Below are positions 16,445 to 24,883 of a stretch of DNA of 64,000 bases, piece by piece. Source of the stretch: Croceimicrobium hydrocarbonivorans (lineage in GTDB: Bacteria > Bacteroidota > Bacteroidia > Flavobacteriales > Schleiferiaceae); assembly GCF_014524565.1 (NCBI RefSeq), contig NZ_CP060139.1:2797501-2861500 (forward strand), written 5' to 3'. The position numbers were made by a program, and so were the translations under genes. Every line of letters begins with the position of its first letter. Position 1 is the stretch's first letter. Below the pieces are notes generated by a model. It worked only from the letters and a program-made list of their open reading frames with translations, was not told where the DNA came from and made no database searches.

Positions 16445-17376
16445 TGGAAGTGCGCGTAGAACATATTTCCAAGCGCTATCAGAAACCGGAAGTTCAGGCC
16501 TTAAAGGATATTTCCTTCGAAGTAGAGAAAGGCGAGCTCTTTGGTTTGATTGGTCCGGATGGAGCAGGGAAAAGTACCCTCTTTCGTATCCTTACCACCT
16601 TATTACTTCCGGATGAAGGTCAGGCTGAAGTGGCGGGTTTTGATGTACGGAAAGATTTGCGAGCCCTGCGAAGTGCGGTAGGTTATATGCCTGGTAGATT
16701 CTCCTTATATCAAGATTTAAGCATCGAAGAGAATCTACGTTTTTTCGCCACTCTTTTCGGAACCACCATTGAGGCTAATTACGATTTAATCAAGGATATC
16801 TACGTTCAGATTGAGCCTTTTAAAGATCGCAGGGCCGGGCAATTGTCAGGAGGGATGAAACAGAAGTTGGCCCTTTGCTGTGCTTTGATTCATCGACCTA
16901 AAGTCTTGTTTTTAGATGAGCCTACCACCGGGGTGGATGCCGTTTCCCGTAAGGAGTTTTGGCAAATGCTAAAGGGGCTTCAAGCCGAAGGGATAAGCAT
17001 TTTGGTTTCTACCCCTTATATGGATGAAGCCAGTTTATGCGACCGGATTGCGCTTATTCAAGAAGGGCAAATATTGAGTATCGATCAGCCGAAAGGCTTA
17101 CAAGAGAAATATCCACGGCCCTTATTTGCTTTGCGGGCTCAGGGCATGAATCAGCTTTTGGATAGCCTGCGTGATAAGCCTGAACTGGCTTCGGTTTATG
17201 CCTTTGGTGAATATCATCACCTGAGTTTTAAAGAACAGAGTCCACAAGGAATGGAAGCTTTATTGGCAGATTTGAGGGATCAGGGCTTTCAGGATCTCGA
17301 AGCGCATAGCATTGAGGCCGGGGTGGAAGACTGCTTTATTGAACTAATGCAAAAGAGCGATGGAAGTAGTAATTAA
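16444..17376 (+). CDS. ABC transporter ATPase, first of two (YbhF N-half-like)
   Basis: The 310-residue ATPase has Walker A GPDGAGKST (about 36-44), the signature LSGGMKQKLAL (about 138-148) and Walker B VLFLDEPTTGVD, then a C-terminal extension common in drug-export ATPases. In Escherichia coli the two nucleotide-binding domains of this exporter are fused in one polypeptide (YbhF). Here they are separate genes overlapping by 17 bases. All catalytic motifs are intact. Confidence 0.87.
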   Translation: MEVRVEHISKRYQKPEVQALKDISFEVEKGELFGLIGPDGAGKSTLFRILTTLLLPDEGQAEVAGFDVRKDLRALRSAVGYMPGRFSLYQDLSIEENLRFFATLFGTTIEANYDLIKDIYVQIEPFKDRRAGQLSGGMKQKLALCCALIHRPKVLFLDEPTTGVDAVSRKEFWQMLKGLQAEGISILVSTPYMDEASLCDRIALIQEGQILSIDQPKGLQEKYPRPLFALRAQGMNQLLDSLRDKPELASVYAFGEYHHLSFKEQSPQGMEALLADLRDQGFQDLEAHSIEAGVEDCFIELMQKSDGSSN

Positions 17377-18097
17377 AGCCGAAAAGCTCAGCAAGGCCTT
17401 TGGGGATTTCATTGCTACCAATGCTATTTCCTTCGAGGTGTATAAAGGCGAAATATTTGGCTTTTTAGGGGCCAATGGTGCTGGGAAGACCACCGCTATT
17501 CGCATGCTCTGTGGTTTATCTAAACCCAGTTCTGGAGAAGCCACTATTGCTGGATTTGACATTTATCGGGAAACCGAATCCATCAAAAAGAACATTGGCT
17601 ATATGAGTCAGAAGTTCTCGCTTTATGAGGATTTGACGGTGGCCGAAAACCTTCGCTTTTACGGTGGAATTTATGGCTTGGGCCGAAAGGAATTGAAGGA
17701 GGCTTCGGAGGCTGTTATTAAAAATCTGGGCCTGGAGCAGGAGCGCAAAAAGTTGGTGTCCTCCTTACCTCTGGGATGGAAACAAAAGCTGGCTTTCTCG
17801 GTGGCCATTATGCATGAGCCTAAATTGGTTTTTCTGGATGAACCTACCGGAGGAGTAGATCCGGTTACGCGTCGACAGTTTTGGGATTTAATTCATCAGG
17901 CTGCAGCCCGAGGGATTACCGTTTTTGTTACCACACATTATATGGATGAAGCGGAGTACTGCGATCGAATTTCCATGATGGTAGATGGTGAAATGAAGGC
18001 CCTGGATACGCCCCGTAATTTGAAAAAGCAATTTGGGGTAGATAGCATGGATGCGGTGTTTTACGAAATGGCCCGAGGGGCGAAAAGATCCGATTAA
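17360..18097 (+). CDS. ABC transporter ATPase, second of two (degenerate signature)
   Basis: The 245-residue ATPase has Walker A GANGAGKTT (about 37-45) and Walker B LVFLDEPTGGVDP, but its signature loop reads LPLGWKQKLAF in place of LSGGQ. This degenerate signature is, as far as I recall, usual for the second ATPase of YbhF-type exporters, so the two ATPases would form an asymmetric dimer with one composite site altered. It starts inside the preceding ATPase gene (17-base overlap) and is followed by the first permease after one base. Confidence 0.87.
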   Translation: MEVVIKAEKLSKAFGDFIATNAISFEVYKGEIFGFLGANGAGKTTAIRMLCGLSKPSSGEATIAGFDIYRETESIKKNIGYMSQKFSLYEDLTVAENLRFYGGIYGLGRKELKEASEAVIKNLGLEQERKKLVSSLPLGWKQKLAFSVAIMHEPKLVFLDEPTGGVDPVTRRQFWDLIHQAAARGITVFVTTHYMDEAEYCDRISMMVDGEMKALDTPRNLKKQFGVDSMDAVFYEMARGAKRSD

Positions 18098-18098
18098 G

Positions 18099-19205
18099 AT
18101 GAAGCAGTTTAACATATTCATCCGCAAGGAATTCTGGCATGTGTTCCGCGATCCTAAGACGATGCTCTTGCTCTTCGGAATGCCCATTGCTCAAATTGTG
18201 CTCTTTGGCTTTGCCCTCACCAATGAAATTAAGAATGTAAACATTGCTATAGTAGATCAGTCGGGCGATTGGGCCGCTCAGGAGCTTATTCAAAAAATTC
18301 AGGCCAATCGAAGTTTTTCTCAGGGATTGCTATTGAATAGTGAGGCTGAGGTGGAGGAAGCCTTTCGTCGGGGTAAGGTTAAAGTAGCGGTTTTGATCCC
18401 GCCAAATTTTGGTTTAGATCGCCGTCGGCCGGAAGGCAGTCAGATTCAGATTATTGCCGATGCCTCGGATCCAAATACAGCCACCACCTTAACGAATTAT
18501 GCCACTGTCATTATTCAGGATTATCAAAAATCGGATCTACTGCCTGGTCAAGGGCCCTTGCAGATTGAAACCCAAACCAGGATGATTTACAATCCCGAAT
18601 TGAAGGGAGCTACCAATTTTGTGCCGGGGGTAATGGCATTGGTGCTCTTCCTAGTAGGGGTATTAATGACCTCTGTAAGCATTGTGCGCGAGAAGGAAAC
18701 CGGTACTATGGAAGTGCTGCTGGTTTCACCCTTTAATCCCATCTTGGTGATCAGCGCCAAAGCAGTGCCCTATTTCTTTTTATCGCTGGTAAACCTCACG
18801 GTAATATTGATTTTAAGTGTGCTGCTGATGGATATGGAGATCGCCGGAAGTTTAGGCCTGCTCTACCTTTCCAGCGCGCTTTTAATATTGACGGCCCTTT
18901 CACTGGGTTTGCTTATATCCAATTCAACCGCCTCGCAACAAACAGCCATGCTCATTTCCTTAATGGCGATGTTGCTGCCCACCGTAATGTTAACCGGATT
19001 TATGTTTCCCCTGGAAAATATGCCCTGGCCTTTACAGGTGATTTCCAATATCGTGCCTTCTAAATGGTATTACATCATTGTGCAGGCGATTATGATAAAG
19101 GGGCAAGGCTTGGCGTCTGTCTGGCGAGAGATGTTGGTTTTAATGGGGATGACTACCGTCTTTCTCACCCTGAGTATCCGCAAATTTAAAACCCGACTGG
19201 CATGA
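18099..19205 (+). CDS. ABC-2 type permease (YbhS-like)
   Basis: The ATG at 18099 directly follows the stop of the ATPase gene. A longer upstream reading would overlap that gene needlessly. The 368-residue protein has the typical order of exporter permeases: a first membrane span near residues 20-42 after FIRKEFWHVFRDPKTM, a large extracytoplasmic domain (about 45-165), then five or six spans from about residue 170. The FLVGVLMTSVSIVREKETGTMEVLLVSP-type coupling region, with its EKETGT, is characteristic of ABC-2 permeases. It overlaps the next permease by 4 bases. Confidence 0.85.
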   Translation: MKQFNIFIRKEFWHVFRDPKTMLLLFGMPIAQIVLFGFALTNEIKNVNIAIVDQSGDWAAQELIQKIQANRSFSQGLLLNSEAEVEEAFRRGKVKVAVLIPPNFGLDRRRPEGSQIQIIADASDPNTATTLTNYATVIIQDYQKSDLLPGQGPLQIETQTRMIYNPELKGATNFVPGVMALVLFLVGVLMTSVSIVREKETGTMEVLLVSPFNPILVISAKAVPYFFLSLVNLTVILILSVLLMDMEIAGSLGLLYLSSALLILTALSLGLLISNSTASQQTAMLISLMAMLLPTVMLTGFMFPLENMPWPLQVISNIVPSKWYYIIVQAIMIKGQGLASVWREMLVLMGMTTVFLTLSIRKFKTRLA

Positions 19206-20299
19206 GAATTTTGAAGTTTCTCTTACAAAAGGAGTTTAAGCAGATTTTTCGCAATCGCAGTATTCTGGCGATGATCTTGATGATGCCGGTTGTGCAATTG
19301 CTGATCATGCCTTTGGCGGCGGATTATGAAATTAAGAACATCCATATCGCCCTGGTGGATCTCGATAAAAGTCCCTATGCGGAAGATTTACAAGAGGCCA
19401 TATTAGCATCCGGCTATTTTATAAGTGTGGGTGATTTTAACAGCTTCGAAGAGGCTAATCAAGCATTTGAAAAAGGAACGGCGGATCTCATTCTCGAAAT
19501 TCCCGCACATTTTGAGAAGGAGATTTTAGACTTTAAGAAGACTTCTCTAAACATATCAGCCAATGCTATTAATGGCGTGAAAGCCACCGTGGGGAGTGCA
19601 TATCTCAATCAGGTGATAAATCGTTTTGCCCAAAAATTACAGGCTAATATATCAGGTGGTATTCAGGTGGAAAGCCTGAATTGGTATAATCCCTTTTTAA
19701 ATTATCAGGCCTTTATGGTTCCTGGTATTTTGGTGCTTTTGGTAACCATGGTGGGAGTCTATATGACCTCCCTAAATATTGTAAAGGAAAAAGAGGTGGG
19801 AACCATTGAGCAGATCAATGTGAGCCCGATTAAGAAATACCATTTCATTTTGGGTAAGCTTATTCCTTTCTTGATCATTGGCTTCTTTGTTTTTAGTTTG
19901 GGCCTTTTTGGCGTAGCTCGATTGGTCTATGGCATTGTGCCCATCGGTTCCATATTAGCTTTATATAGCTTCTTATTTCTGTATTTGATAGCCGTTTTGG
20001 GGATTGGGATGATGCTTTCTACTTATGCGGAAACCCAGCAGCAAGCCATGTCTTTGGCCTTCTTCATAATGATGATATTCATCTTGATGGGAGGCTTATT
20101 TACGGCAATCGAAAGCATGCCCGAATGGGCCCAATGGGTAGCGGCTTTAAATCCGGTTACCTATTTTATTGAGGTGGTGCGTTTGGTGGTTTTAAAGGGT
20201 TCTGGCTTCAAAGATTTGCTGCCTCAGTTTGGGATTATTGCACTAATGGCTTTGATCTCTAATTCCTGGGCGATTTTAAATTATCGGAAAACTACTTAG
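19202..20299 (+). CDS. ABC-2 type permease (YbhR-like)
   Basis: This 365-residue paralog of the previous gene has the same plan: an N-terminal KEFKQIFRNRSI amphipathic start, one span, an extracytoplasmic domain, then a cluster of spans with the coupling helix NIVKEKEVGTIEQINVSP. Two distinct permeases and two distinct ATPases make a heteromeric exporter. It is the last gene of the tetR-controlled operon. A PadR gene with its own promoter and operator follows 57 bases later. Confidence 0.85.
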   Translation: MRILKFLLQKEFKQIFRNRSILAMILMMPVVQLLIMPLAADYEIKNIHIALVDLDKSPYAEDLQEAILASGYFISVGDFNSFEEANQAFEKGTADLILEIPAHFEKEILDFKKTSLNISANAINGVKATVGSAYLNQVINRFAQKLQANISGGIQVESLNWYNPFLNYQAFMVPGILVLLVTMVGVYMTSLNIVKEKEVGTIEQINVSPIKKYHFILGKLIPFLIIGFFVFSLGLFGVARLVYGIVPIGSILALYSFLFLYLIAVLGIGMMLSTYAETQQQAMSLAFFIMMIFILMGGLFTAIESMPEWAQWVAALNPVTYFIEVVRLVVLKGSGFKDLLPQFGIIALMALISNSWAILNYRKTT

Positions 20300-20309
20300 G
20301 CCTTCCTTT

Positions 20310-20357
20310 TTGGAATTCTGAAAATCGCCTTGTATTTTTACCTCAGTTTCTGAGGTA
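20310..20357 (+). promoter_or_regulatory. padR promoter with overlapping palindromic operator
   Basis: TTG at 20310-20312 and TATTTTTA at 20333-20340 (near-consensus TAnnTTTG) are 20 bases apart. TACCTCAG at 20339-20346 and its perfect complement CTGAGGTA at 20350-20357 flank TTT. The inverted repeat runs from the promoter into the padR ATG (20357), the expected place for autorepression. Confidence 0.6.
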
Positions 20358-20707
20358 TGAGTAAATCTTACATCAAAGGATTTTTAAAGGATATTCTTTT
20401 GCATTTGATCGCCGAGAAAGGGGAGAGCTATGGCTATGAGCTTACGCGGATGGTGGAAGAGCGTACCCAAGGTGTCATCAAACTAAATGAAGGAGCTTTA
20501 TATCCGGTTTTGCATAAACTGGAAGAGCAAGGGCTCTTGGTGTCTGTTTTTAAAACGGATGGGAGTCGGCCGCGGAAATACTATCGTTTGGCCGCCACCA
20601 AGGAGAGCAAGGAATTACTATCTGAAATGGAAAGCCAGGTACAGCTATATATCGGTGCCTTGGCCGCCATTTTTAAAAATGAGCAGGAATGGAAGAGCGC
20701 AGAGTAA
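20357..20707 (+). CDS. PadR-family transcriptional regulator
   Basis: The 116-residue protein is a single winged helix with the PadR features: FLKDILLHLIAEKGESYGYELTRMVEERTQG for helices 1-3, NEGALYPVLHKLEEQGLLVSVF for the recognition helix and wing, and RPRKYYRLAA, followed by a dimerisation helix. PadR regulators generally repress membrane or stress genes. The next gene starts 19 bases before its stop and encodes a membrane protein, a pairing common for PadR genes in this phylum. A palindrome overlaps its start codon. Confidence 0.88.
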   Translation: MSKSYIKGFLKDILLHLIAEKGESYGYELTRMVEERTQGVIKLNEGALYPVLHKLEEQGLLVSVFKTDGSRPRKYYRLAATKESKELLSEMESQVQLYIGALAAIFKNEQEWKSAE

Positions 20708-21414
20708 GTCAGGAAGAGCTTATTGAGATTTACGATTTATGTAAGCGCAAGGATATCCATTATCTCGAATTGCGATTGGAGTTGGTGGATCATATAGCCT
20801 CGCGGGTAGAGGAGCTATGGCAAGAACAGCCCCAATTAAGTTTCAAAGAGGCTTTCCATAAGGTTTATAAATCCTTCGGCATATTCGGTTTGTCCAAGGT
20901 GGCAGACGAACATGAAAAGGTGGTGACCCGTCGATTTTGGTATACAGTGTGGAAAGAATTAAAGCACTGGTTCAAAATACCACAGGTGCTACTTACCCTT
21001 TTGGTTTTTGCGACGCTGTATCTTCTAATGCTAAACTGGCCTGTTTTAAGTCAGATTGTCTACGTGATCAACTATGTAGCCATCATTTCACTGGTCATTT
21101 ATATTTTCTGGGAACGCCGTCAGATGTCGAAAAAATTAGGTGGCGATCAAAGCATGATCATGGGCAGCCTGTATCAATCGGGCTGGTTATTTTACCTGAT
21201 CTATTTTACTCCTTTCAATAATTGGATTCTCTTTAATCAGGATGGTTTTTTCAATCTACTCCTTACAGATAGAGGCATACTAATCAATACACTCTTAAGC
21301 TTCTTTAGTGTTTTAACCATGGTCTGTAGTGCGAAGCTCTTGCGCATGGCTAAGAGTGAAACGGTATCGCTCTTAGAGCGCCAATCTCATTTTCAGAGAA
21401 CTGCTCAAGCCTAA
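20689..21414 (+). CDS. PadR-associated membrane protein, unknown function
   Basis: I do not recognise a named family for this 241-residue protein. Residues 1-70 are a soluble, charged helical domain (LVDHIASRVEELWQEQPQLSF, FHKVYKSFGIFGLSKV). About four to five membrane segments follow, from residue 100 (LLTLLVFATLYLLML, IVYVINYVAIISLVIYIFW, LFYLIYF, LLLTDRGILINTLLSFFSVL). The plan, an amphipathic N-domain with clustered spans downstream of padR and overlapping it by 19 bases, resembles the DUF1700/DUF1129-like partners often encoded with PadR. It probably forms a regulatory membrane unit with PadR. Confidence 0.55.
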   Translation: MEERRVSQEELIEIYDLCKRKDIHYLELRLELVDHIASRVEELWQEQPQLSFKEAFHKVYKSFGIFGLSKVADEHEKVVTRRFWYTVWKELKHWFKIPQVLLTLLVFATLYLLMLNWPVLSQIVYVINYVAIISLVIYIFWERRQMSKKLGGDQSMIMGSLYQSGWLFYLIYFTPFNNWILFNQDGFFNLLLTDRGILINTLLSFFSVLTMVCSAKLLRMAKSETVSLLERQSHFQRTAQA

Positions 21415-21467
21415 ATATTTTAATTAATTTCCAGATCAATTCCAGGAATTTGAAATGCTGCAATTTC

Positions 21468-21481
21468 TTATGCATGCATAA
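21468..21481. promoter_or_regulatory. Candidate MarR operator before marR-fadN
   Basis: TTATGCATGCATAA is a perfect 14-base palindrome 37 bases before the marR start. Its core TATGCATGCATA recurs in a longer perfect palindrome at 34110-34125, before the acyl-CoA dehydrogenase gene. No other copy was noticed in the window. Confidence 0.65.
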
Positions 21482-21517
21482 TTTTTATATCTTAGCGCAG
21501 CTTCAAAATAAAAGCGC

Positions 21518-21967
21518 TTGAAACCCGAAGAAACAGTTGATTTTCACATCAAACGTACCTGGCAAAGTATCGCCAAGATGTACAATGAAGTAGCCGCAGG
21601 ATACGGAGCCACCATGGCCACCGGATATGTGCTACTCAACATAGATAAAGAATTAGGGACTCCCAGTACTGCCCTGGGCCCCAAAATGGGAATGGAGGCC
21701 ACCAGCCTCTCTCGCATTTTAAAGAGCATGGAAGAAAAAGGACTGATTGAACGAAAGCCAAATCCGGCGGACGGGAGATCGGTCCTCGTTTTTTTAACCC
21801 CCTTTGGGATTGAGAAACGCCGTGATGCTAAGGCAGCCGTAATTGGATTTAACCAGCAGGTTTTTGATCGATTCAGTCCCTCCGAATTGGAGACCTTCTT
21901 TAAGGTAATCACCGGAATTGAAACCATGCTGCAGGAGAATAAACTCGCAACTCAAGAACTAAAGTAA
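21518..21967 (+). CDS. MarR-family regulator of fatty-acid degradation
   Basis: I accept a TTG start at 21518, which gives 149 residues (MKPEETVDFHIKRTWQSIAK). The next ATG (21578) would remove part of the first helix. The winged helix is clear at about 55-95 (LGPKMGMEATSLSRILKSMEEKGLIERKPNPADGRSVLVFLT). It is 5 bases ahead of fadN, so it leads the beta-oxidation operon. The identical palindromic core before marR and before a distant acyl-CoA dehydrogenase gene suggests it is the local equivalent of a fatty-acid regulator. The ligand is presumably an acyl-CoA, which is inference. Confidence 0.87.
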   Translation: MKPEETVDFHIKRTWQSIAKMYNEVAAGYGATMATGYVLLNIDKELGTPSTALGPKMGMEATSLSRILKSMEEKGLIERKPNPADGRSVLVFLTPFGIEKRRDAKAAVIGFNQQVFDRFSPSELETFFKVITGIETMLQENKLATQELK

Positions 21968-21971
21968 TTGT

Positions 21972-24377
21972 ATGAAAAAGACTATTAAACACGCAACGGT
22001 AATCGGCTCCGGAATTATGGGAAGCCAGATTGCTTGTCATTTGGCCAATATTGGTGTGCGTGTGCTTTTGCTCGACATTGTTCCGCGCGAATTAAACGAA
22101 AGAGAAGAAAAAGCAGGCCTTAGTTTGGAAGACAAGGCCGTGCGCAATCGGATTGTAAATGAAAGCCTGACTAAGGCAGTGAAGATGAATCCGGCGCCCC
22201 TTTTTGATAAGGCTTATGCCTCTCGTATTGAAACCGGTAACCTCGATGATGATTTGGCCAAGATCGCCAAAACCGATTGGATCATCGAAGTAGTAGTGGA
22301 GCGCTTGGATATCAAGCAAAGCTTATTTGAAAAGGTAGAGCAGTACCGCAAGCCGGGAACCTTTATCTCTTCCAATACCAGTGGAATTCCAATTCACCTG
22401 ATGACGGAAGGTCGCAGTGAGGATTTTCAGAAATTCTTCCTGGGTACTCACTTCTTTAATCCGCCCCGTTATTTGGAATTATTAGAGATTATTCCAACTC
22501 CAAAGACGGATCCGGAAGTAGTAGATTTCTTCATGCACTATGGCGATCGCTATCTAGGGAAAACCACCGTGCTTTGTAAGGATACTCCCGCTTTTATCGC
22601 CAACCGGGTAGGCATTTTCGCCATTATGGATCTCTTCCATAAGGTGGGAGAAATGGGCCTTAGCGTAGAAGATATCGATAAGCTCACCGGACCGTTGATT
22701 GGTCGTCCAAAATCAGCCACCTTCCGTACAGCGGATGTTGTAGGTTTAGATACCTTAATTCACGTGGCCAATGGCTTAGCTCAAGCGGTTCCTCATGATG
22801 AGAAGCAAGAGGTATTTAAACTTCCGGGCTTCTTGCAAAAAATGCAGGAAAACAATTGGTTAGGTTCTAAAACCGGTCAAGGTTTTTATAAGAAAGTAAA
22901 AGGTGAGGATGGTAAGTCGGAAATCTTATCTCTCGATTTAGATACCTTAGAATACATCTCTCAAAAGCGCAGTAAATTCGCTACCCTCGAGCTCACTAAA
23001 ACCATCGATGATGTGCGTGAGCGCTGGAAGGTGCTGATTGGTGGCAAGGATAAGGCAGGCGAATTTTACCGTCGTTCTGTAGCCGGAGTTATGGCTTATG
23101 CAGCTAATCGTATTCCAGAAATTGCCGATGATCTATTCCGCATTGATCAAGGTATGCGGGCTGGTTTTGGCTGGAAACATGGTCCCTTTGAAATTTGGGA
23201 TGCCATTGGTTTCGAGAAGGGAATTAAACTGATTGAAGCCGAAGGATTGAGCCTGGCTCCCTGGGTGAAAGAAATGCAAGCTGCCGGACATACTTCTTTC
23301 TATAGCGTGAAGGAAGGACAGGGCTACTATTACAATATTGGCGATAAGAGCTATCAGGCTTTACCTGGTGGAAAGAGCTTTATCGTATTGGATCATATCC
23401 GCCCCAGCAAAACAGTTTGGAAGAATAAGGAATGCGCCATTGAAGACCTTGGCGATGGAATCCTCAATATTGAGTTCCGCTCCAAAATGAATTCCTTGGG
23501 CAGCGGAGTTTTAGCCGGTATCAATAAAGGTATTGAACTTGCCGAGCAGGATTATCAAGGGGTGGTGATCTCCAACCAAGGGGATAATTTCTCTGTGGGT
23601 GCTAACCTGGCGATGATCTTTATGATGGCCATTGAGCAGGAATATGACGAACTAAACTTTGCGATTAAGTACTTCCAGGATACTATGATGCGGGTGCGCT
23701 ATTCTTCCATCCCTGTGGTGGTGGCTCCTCATCAAATGACTTTGGGAGGCGGTTGTGAGATGTCGCTTCACGCGGATGCGGTACAAGCTGCAGCTGAAAC
23801 CTATATCGGATTGGTTGAGTTTGGAGTAGGTGTAATCCCTGGCGGTGGTGGTACCAAAGAATTGACCCGCAGAGCAGGACTTCGCTACGTGAAAGATGAT
23901 ATTGAAACCAATGCCTATCGTGAGAATTTATTCAGAATCGGTCAGGCGCAGGTAGCTAAGTCGGCGAAAGAAGCCTTTGATATGGGCTTGTTTGTAGAGG
24001 GTCGGGATGGCATTTCTATGAACCGCCATCGTTTGATTGCCGATGCCAAGGAACGTGCTCTGGCTTTAGCGGAAACCGGCTATCAAATGCCTATCCGCGA
24101 ACGCGATATTAAGGTATTAGGTCGCCAGGCCTTAGGAATGTTTACCGTAGGTGCCCACACCATGTTAGAAGGGGGCTATATCACCGAGCATGAAAAGAAA
24201 ATGGTAGAGAAACTCGCTTACGTTATGAGTGGCGGAGACCTTTCGGAACCCACTTTCGTATCAGAGCAATATCTCCTCGACCTTGAGCGTGAAGCCTTCC
24301 TAAGCCTCTGCACCGAAAAGAAAACTCTGGAGCGCATCCAGCACATGTTGAAGACTGGGAAGCCGTTGAGAAACTAG
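21972..24377 (+). CDS. fadN: 3-hydroxyacyl-CoA dehydrogenase / enoyl-CoA hydratase, FadN type
   Basis: The 801-residue bifunctional enzyme runs the middle steps of beta-oxidation. The dehydrogenase domain comes first (NAD-binding GSGIMGSQIACHLANIGV from about residue 12; FFLGTHFFNPPRYLELLEIIPT near 155; C-terminal HAD helices about 190-440). The crotonase domain follows (about 485-720: QGDNFSVGANL oxyanion segment, GGGCEMSLHADAV, FGVGVIPGGGGTKEL). This order is the FadN arrangement and the reverse of FadB/FadJ. Stop at 24375, then a heptamer array and a four-helix-bundle gene before fadA. Regulated in all likelihood by the MarR encoded just upstream. Confidence 0.92.
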   Translation: MKKTIKHATVIGSGIMGSQIACHLANIGVRVLLLDIVPRELNEREEKAGLSLEDKAVRNRIVNESLTKAVKMNPAPLFDKAYASRIETGNLDDDLAKIAKTDWIIEVVVERLDIKQSLFEKVEQYRKPGTFISSNTSGIPIHLMTEGRSEDFQKFFLGTHFFNPPRYLELLEIIPTPKTDPEVVDFFMHYGDRYLGKTTVLCKDTPAFIANRVGIFAIMDLFHKVGEMGLSVEDIDKLTGPLIGRPKSATFRTADVVGLDTLIHVANGLAQAVPHDEKQEVFKLPGFLQKMQENNWLGSKTGQGFYKKVKGEDGKSEILSLDLDTLEYISQKRSKFATLELTKTIDDVRERWKVLIGGKDKAGEFYRRSVAGVMAYAANRIPEIADDLFRIDQGMRAGFGWKHGPFEIWDAIGFEKGIKLIEAEGLSLAPWVKEMQAAGHTSFYSVKEGQGYYYNIGDKSYQALPGGKSFIVLDHIRPSKTVWKNKECAIEDLGDGILNIEFRSKMNSLGSGVLAGINKGIELAEQDYQGVVISNQGDNFSVGANLAMIFMMAIEQEYDELNFAIKYFQDTMMRVRYSSIPVVVAPHQMTLGGGCEMSLHADAVQAAAETYIGLVEFGVGVIPGGGGTKELTRRAGLRYVKDDIETNAYRENLFRIGQAQVAKSAKEAFDMGLFVEGRDGISMNRHRLIADAKERALALAETGYQMPIRERDIKVLGRQALGMFTVGAHTMLEGGYITEHEKKMVEKLAYVMSGGDLSEPTFVSEQYLLDLEREAFLSLCTEKKTLERIQHMLKTGKPLRN

Positions 24378-24454
24378 ATGTGAGATGTGAGATGTGAGAT
24401 GTGAGATGTGAGATGTGAGATGTGAGAATTGAGAATTGAGAATTGAGATGTGAG
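24378..24454 (+). repeat. Left heptamer array, 11 tandem units
   Basis: Immediately after the fadN stop come seven copies of ATGTGAG, three of AATTGAG and one further ATGTGAG, 77 bases without interruption. The four-helix-bundle ATG is at 24457. Complementary units lie on the other side of that gene at 24819-24846. Confidence 0.9.
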
Positions 24455-24456
24455 AG

Positions 24457-24816
24457 ATGCACAAGTACAAGGATTTGAAAATATGGCAAAGAGCGATGGG
24501 GATTTCCGAAAAGGTTTATGAACTAAGCCAAGGTTTTCCTGATGAAGAAAGATTTGGCCTGAAATCTCAGATTCGTCGTGCTGTAGTTTCTATTCCATCA
24601 AACATTGCTGAAGGGGCAGGAAGAAAAACAGATATGGATTTCAGTAGGTTTTTGGATATGGCAAATGGCTCTATCAATGAAGTTGAAACTCAATTGCTAT
24701 TATCTCAGAGATTAAATTTTCTTGAGGAGTCGGAATCCTTTAATTGGATACTTTCAGAATTAGATGAATTGCAGAAAATGATATTCAGTTTCCAATCCAA
24801 ATTAAAGACCCAGTGA
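24457..24816 (+). CDS. Four-helix-bundle protein (23S rRNA intervening-sequence type)
   Basis: The 119-residue protein opens KYKDLKIWQRAM and contains FGLKSQIRRAVVSIPSNIAEGAGR, the signature of the TIGR02436/S23 four-helix-bundle family. Its members occur within rRNA intervening sequences and, as relatives (Avd), in diversity-generating retroelements. It is a lone gene between fadN and fadA, bordered by inverted heptamer arrays, and lacks obvious metabolic meaning there. Base composition is A-richer and codon use less even than in its fad neighbours. The family's molecular activity is unclear; binding of nucleic acid is suspected. It looks like a mobile cassette passenger. Confidence 0.9.
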   Translation: MHKYKDLKIWQRAMGISEKVYELSQGFPDEERFGLKSQIRRAVVSIPSNIAEGAGRKTDMDFSRFLDMANGSINEVETQLLLSQRLNFLEESESFNWILSELDELQKMIFSFQSKLKTQ

Positions 24817-24818
24817 TT

Positions 24819-24846
24819 CTCATATCTCAATTCTCACATCTCAAAT
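24819..24846 (-). repeat. Right heptamer array, inverted, 4 units
   Basis: CTCATAT, CTCAATT, CTCACAT and CTCAAAT are four contiguous heptamers. Two are exact reverse complements of the AATTGAG and ATGTGAG units of the left array, and the other two differ from them by one base or so. They begin 2 bases after the four-helix-bundle stop. Confidence 0.85.
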
Positions 24847-24883
24847 CTGCCTTAATAAAATATAGAACTAAAAACAATATTAG

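Noticed and set aside
17360-17376. A frameshift splitting a fused ATPase (YbhF-like)
   Set aside because: Both ATPase genes have complete motifs and proper starts. The 17-base overlap is a natural gene arrangement.
24378-24846. CRISPR array or phase-variable simple repeat
   Set aside because: Units are 7 bases without spacers. The arrays are inverted around a gene, and lie after a stop codon, so slippage would not change a frame.
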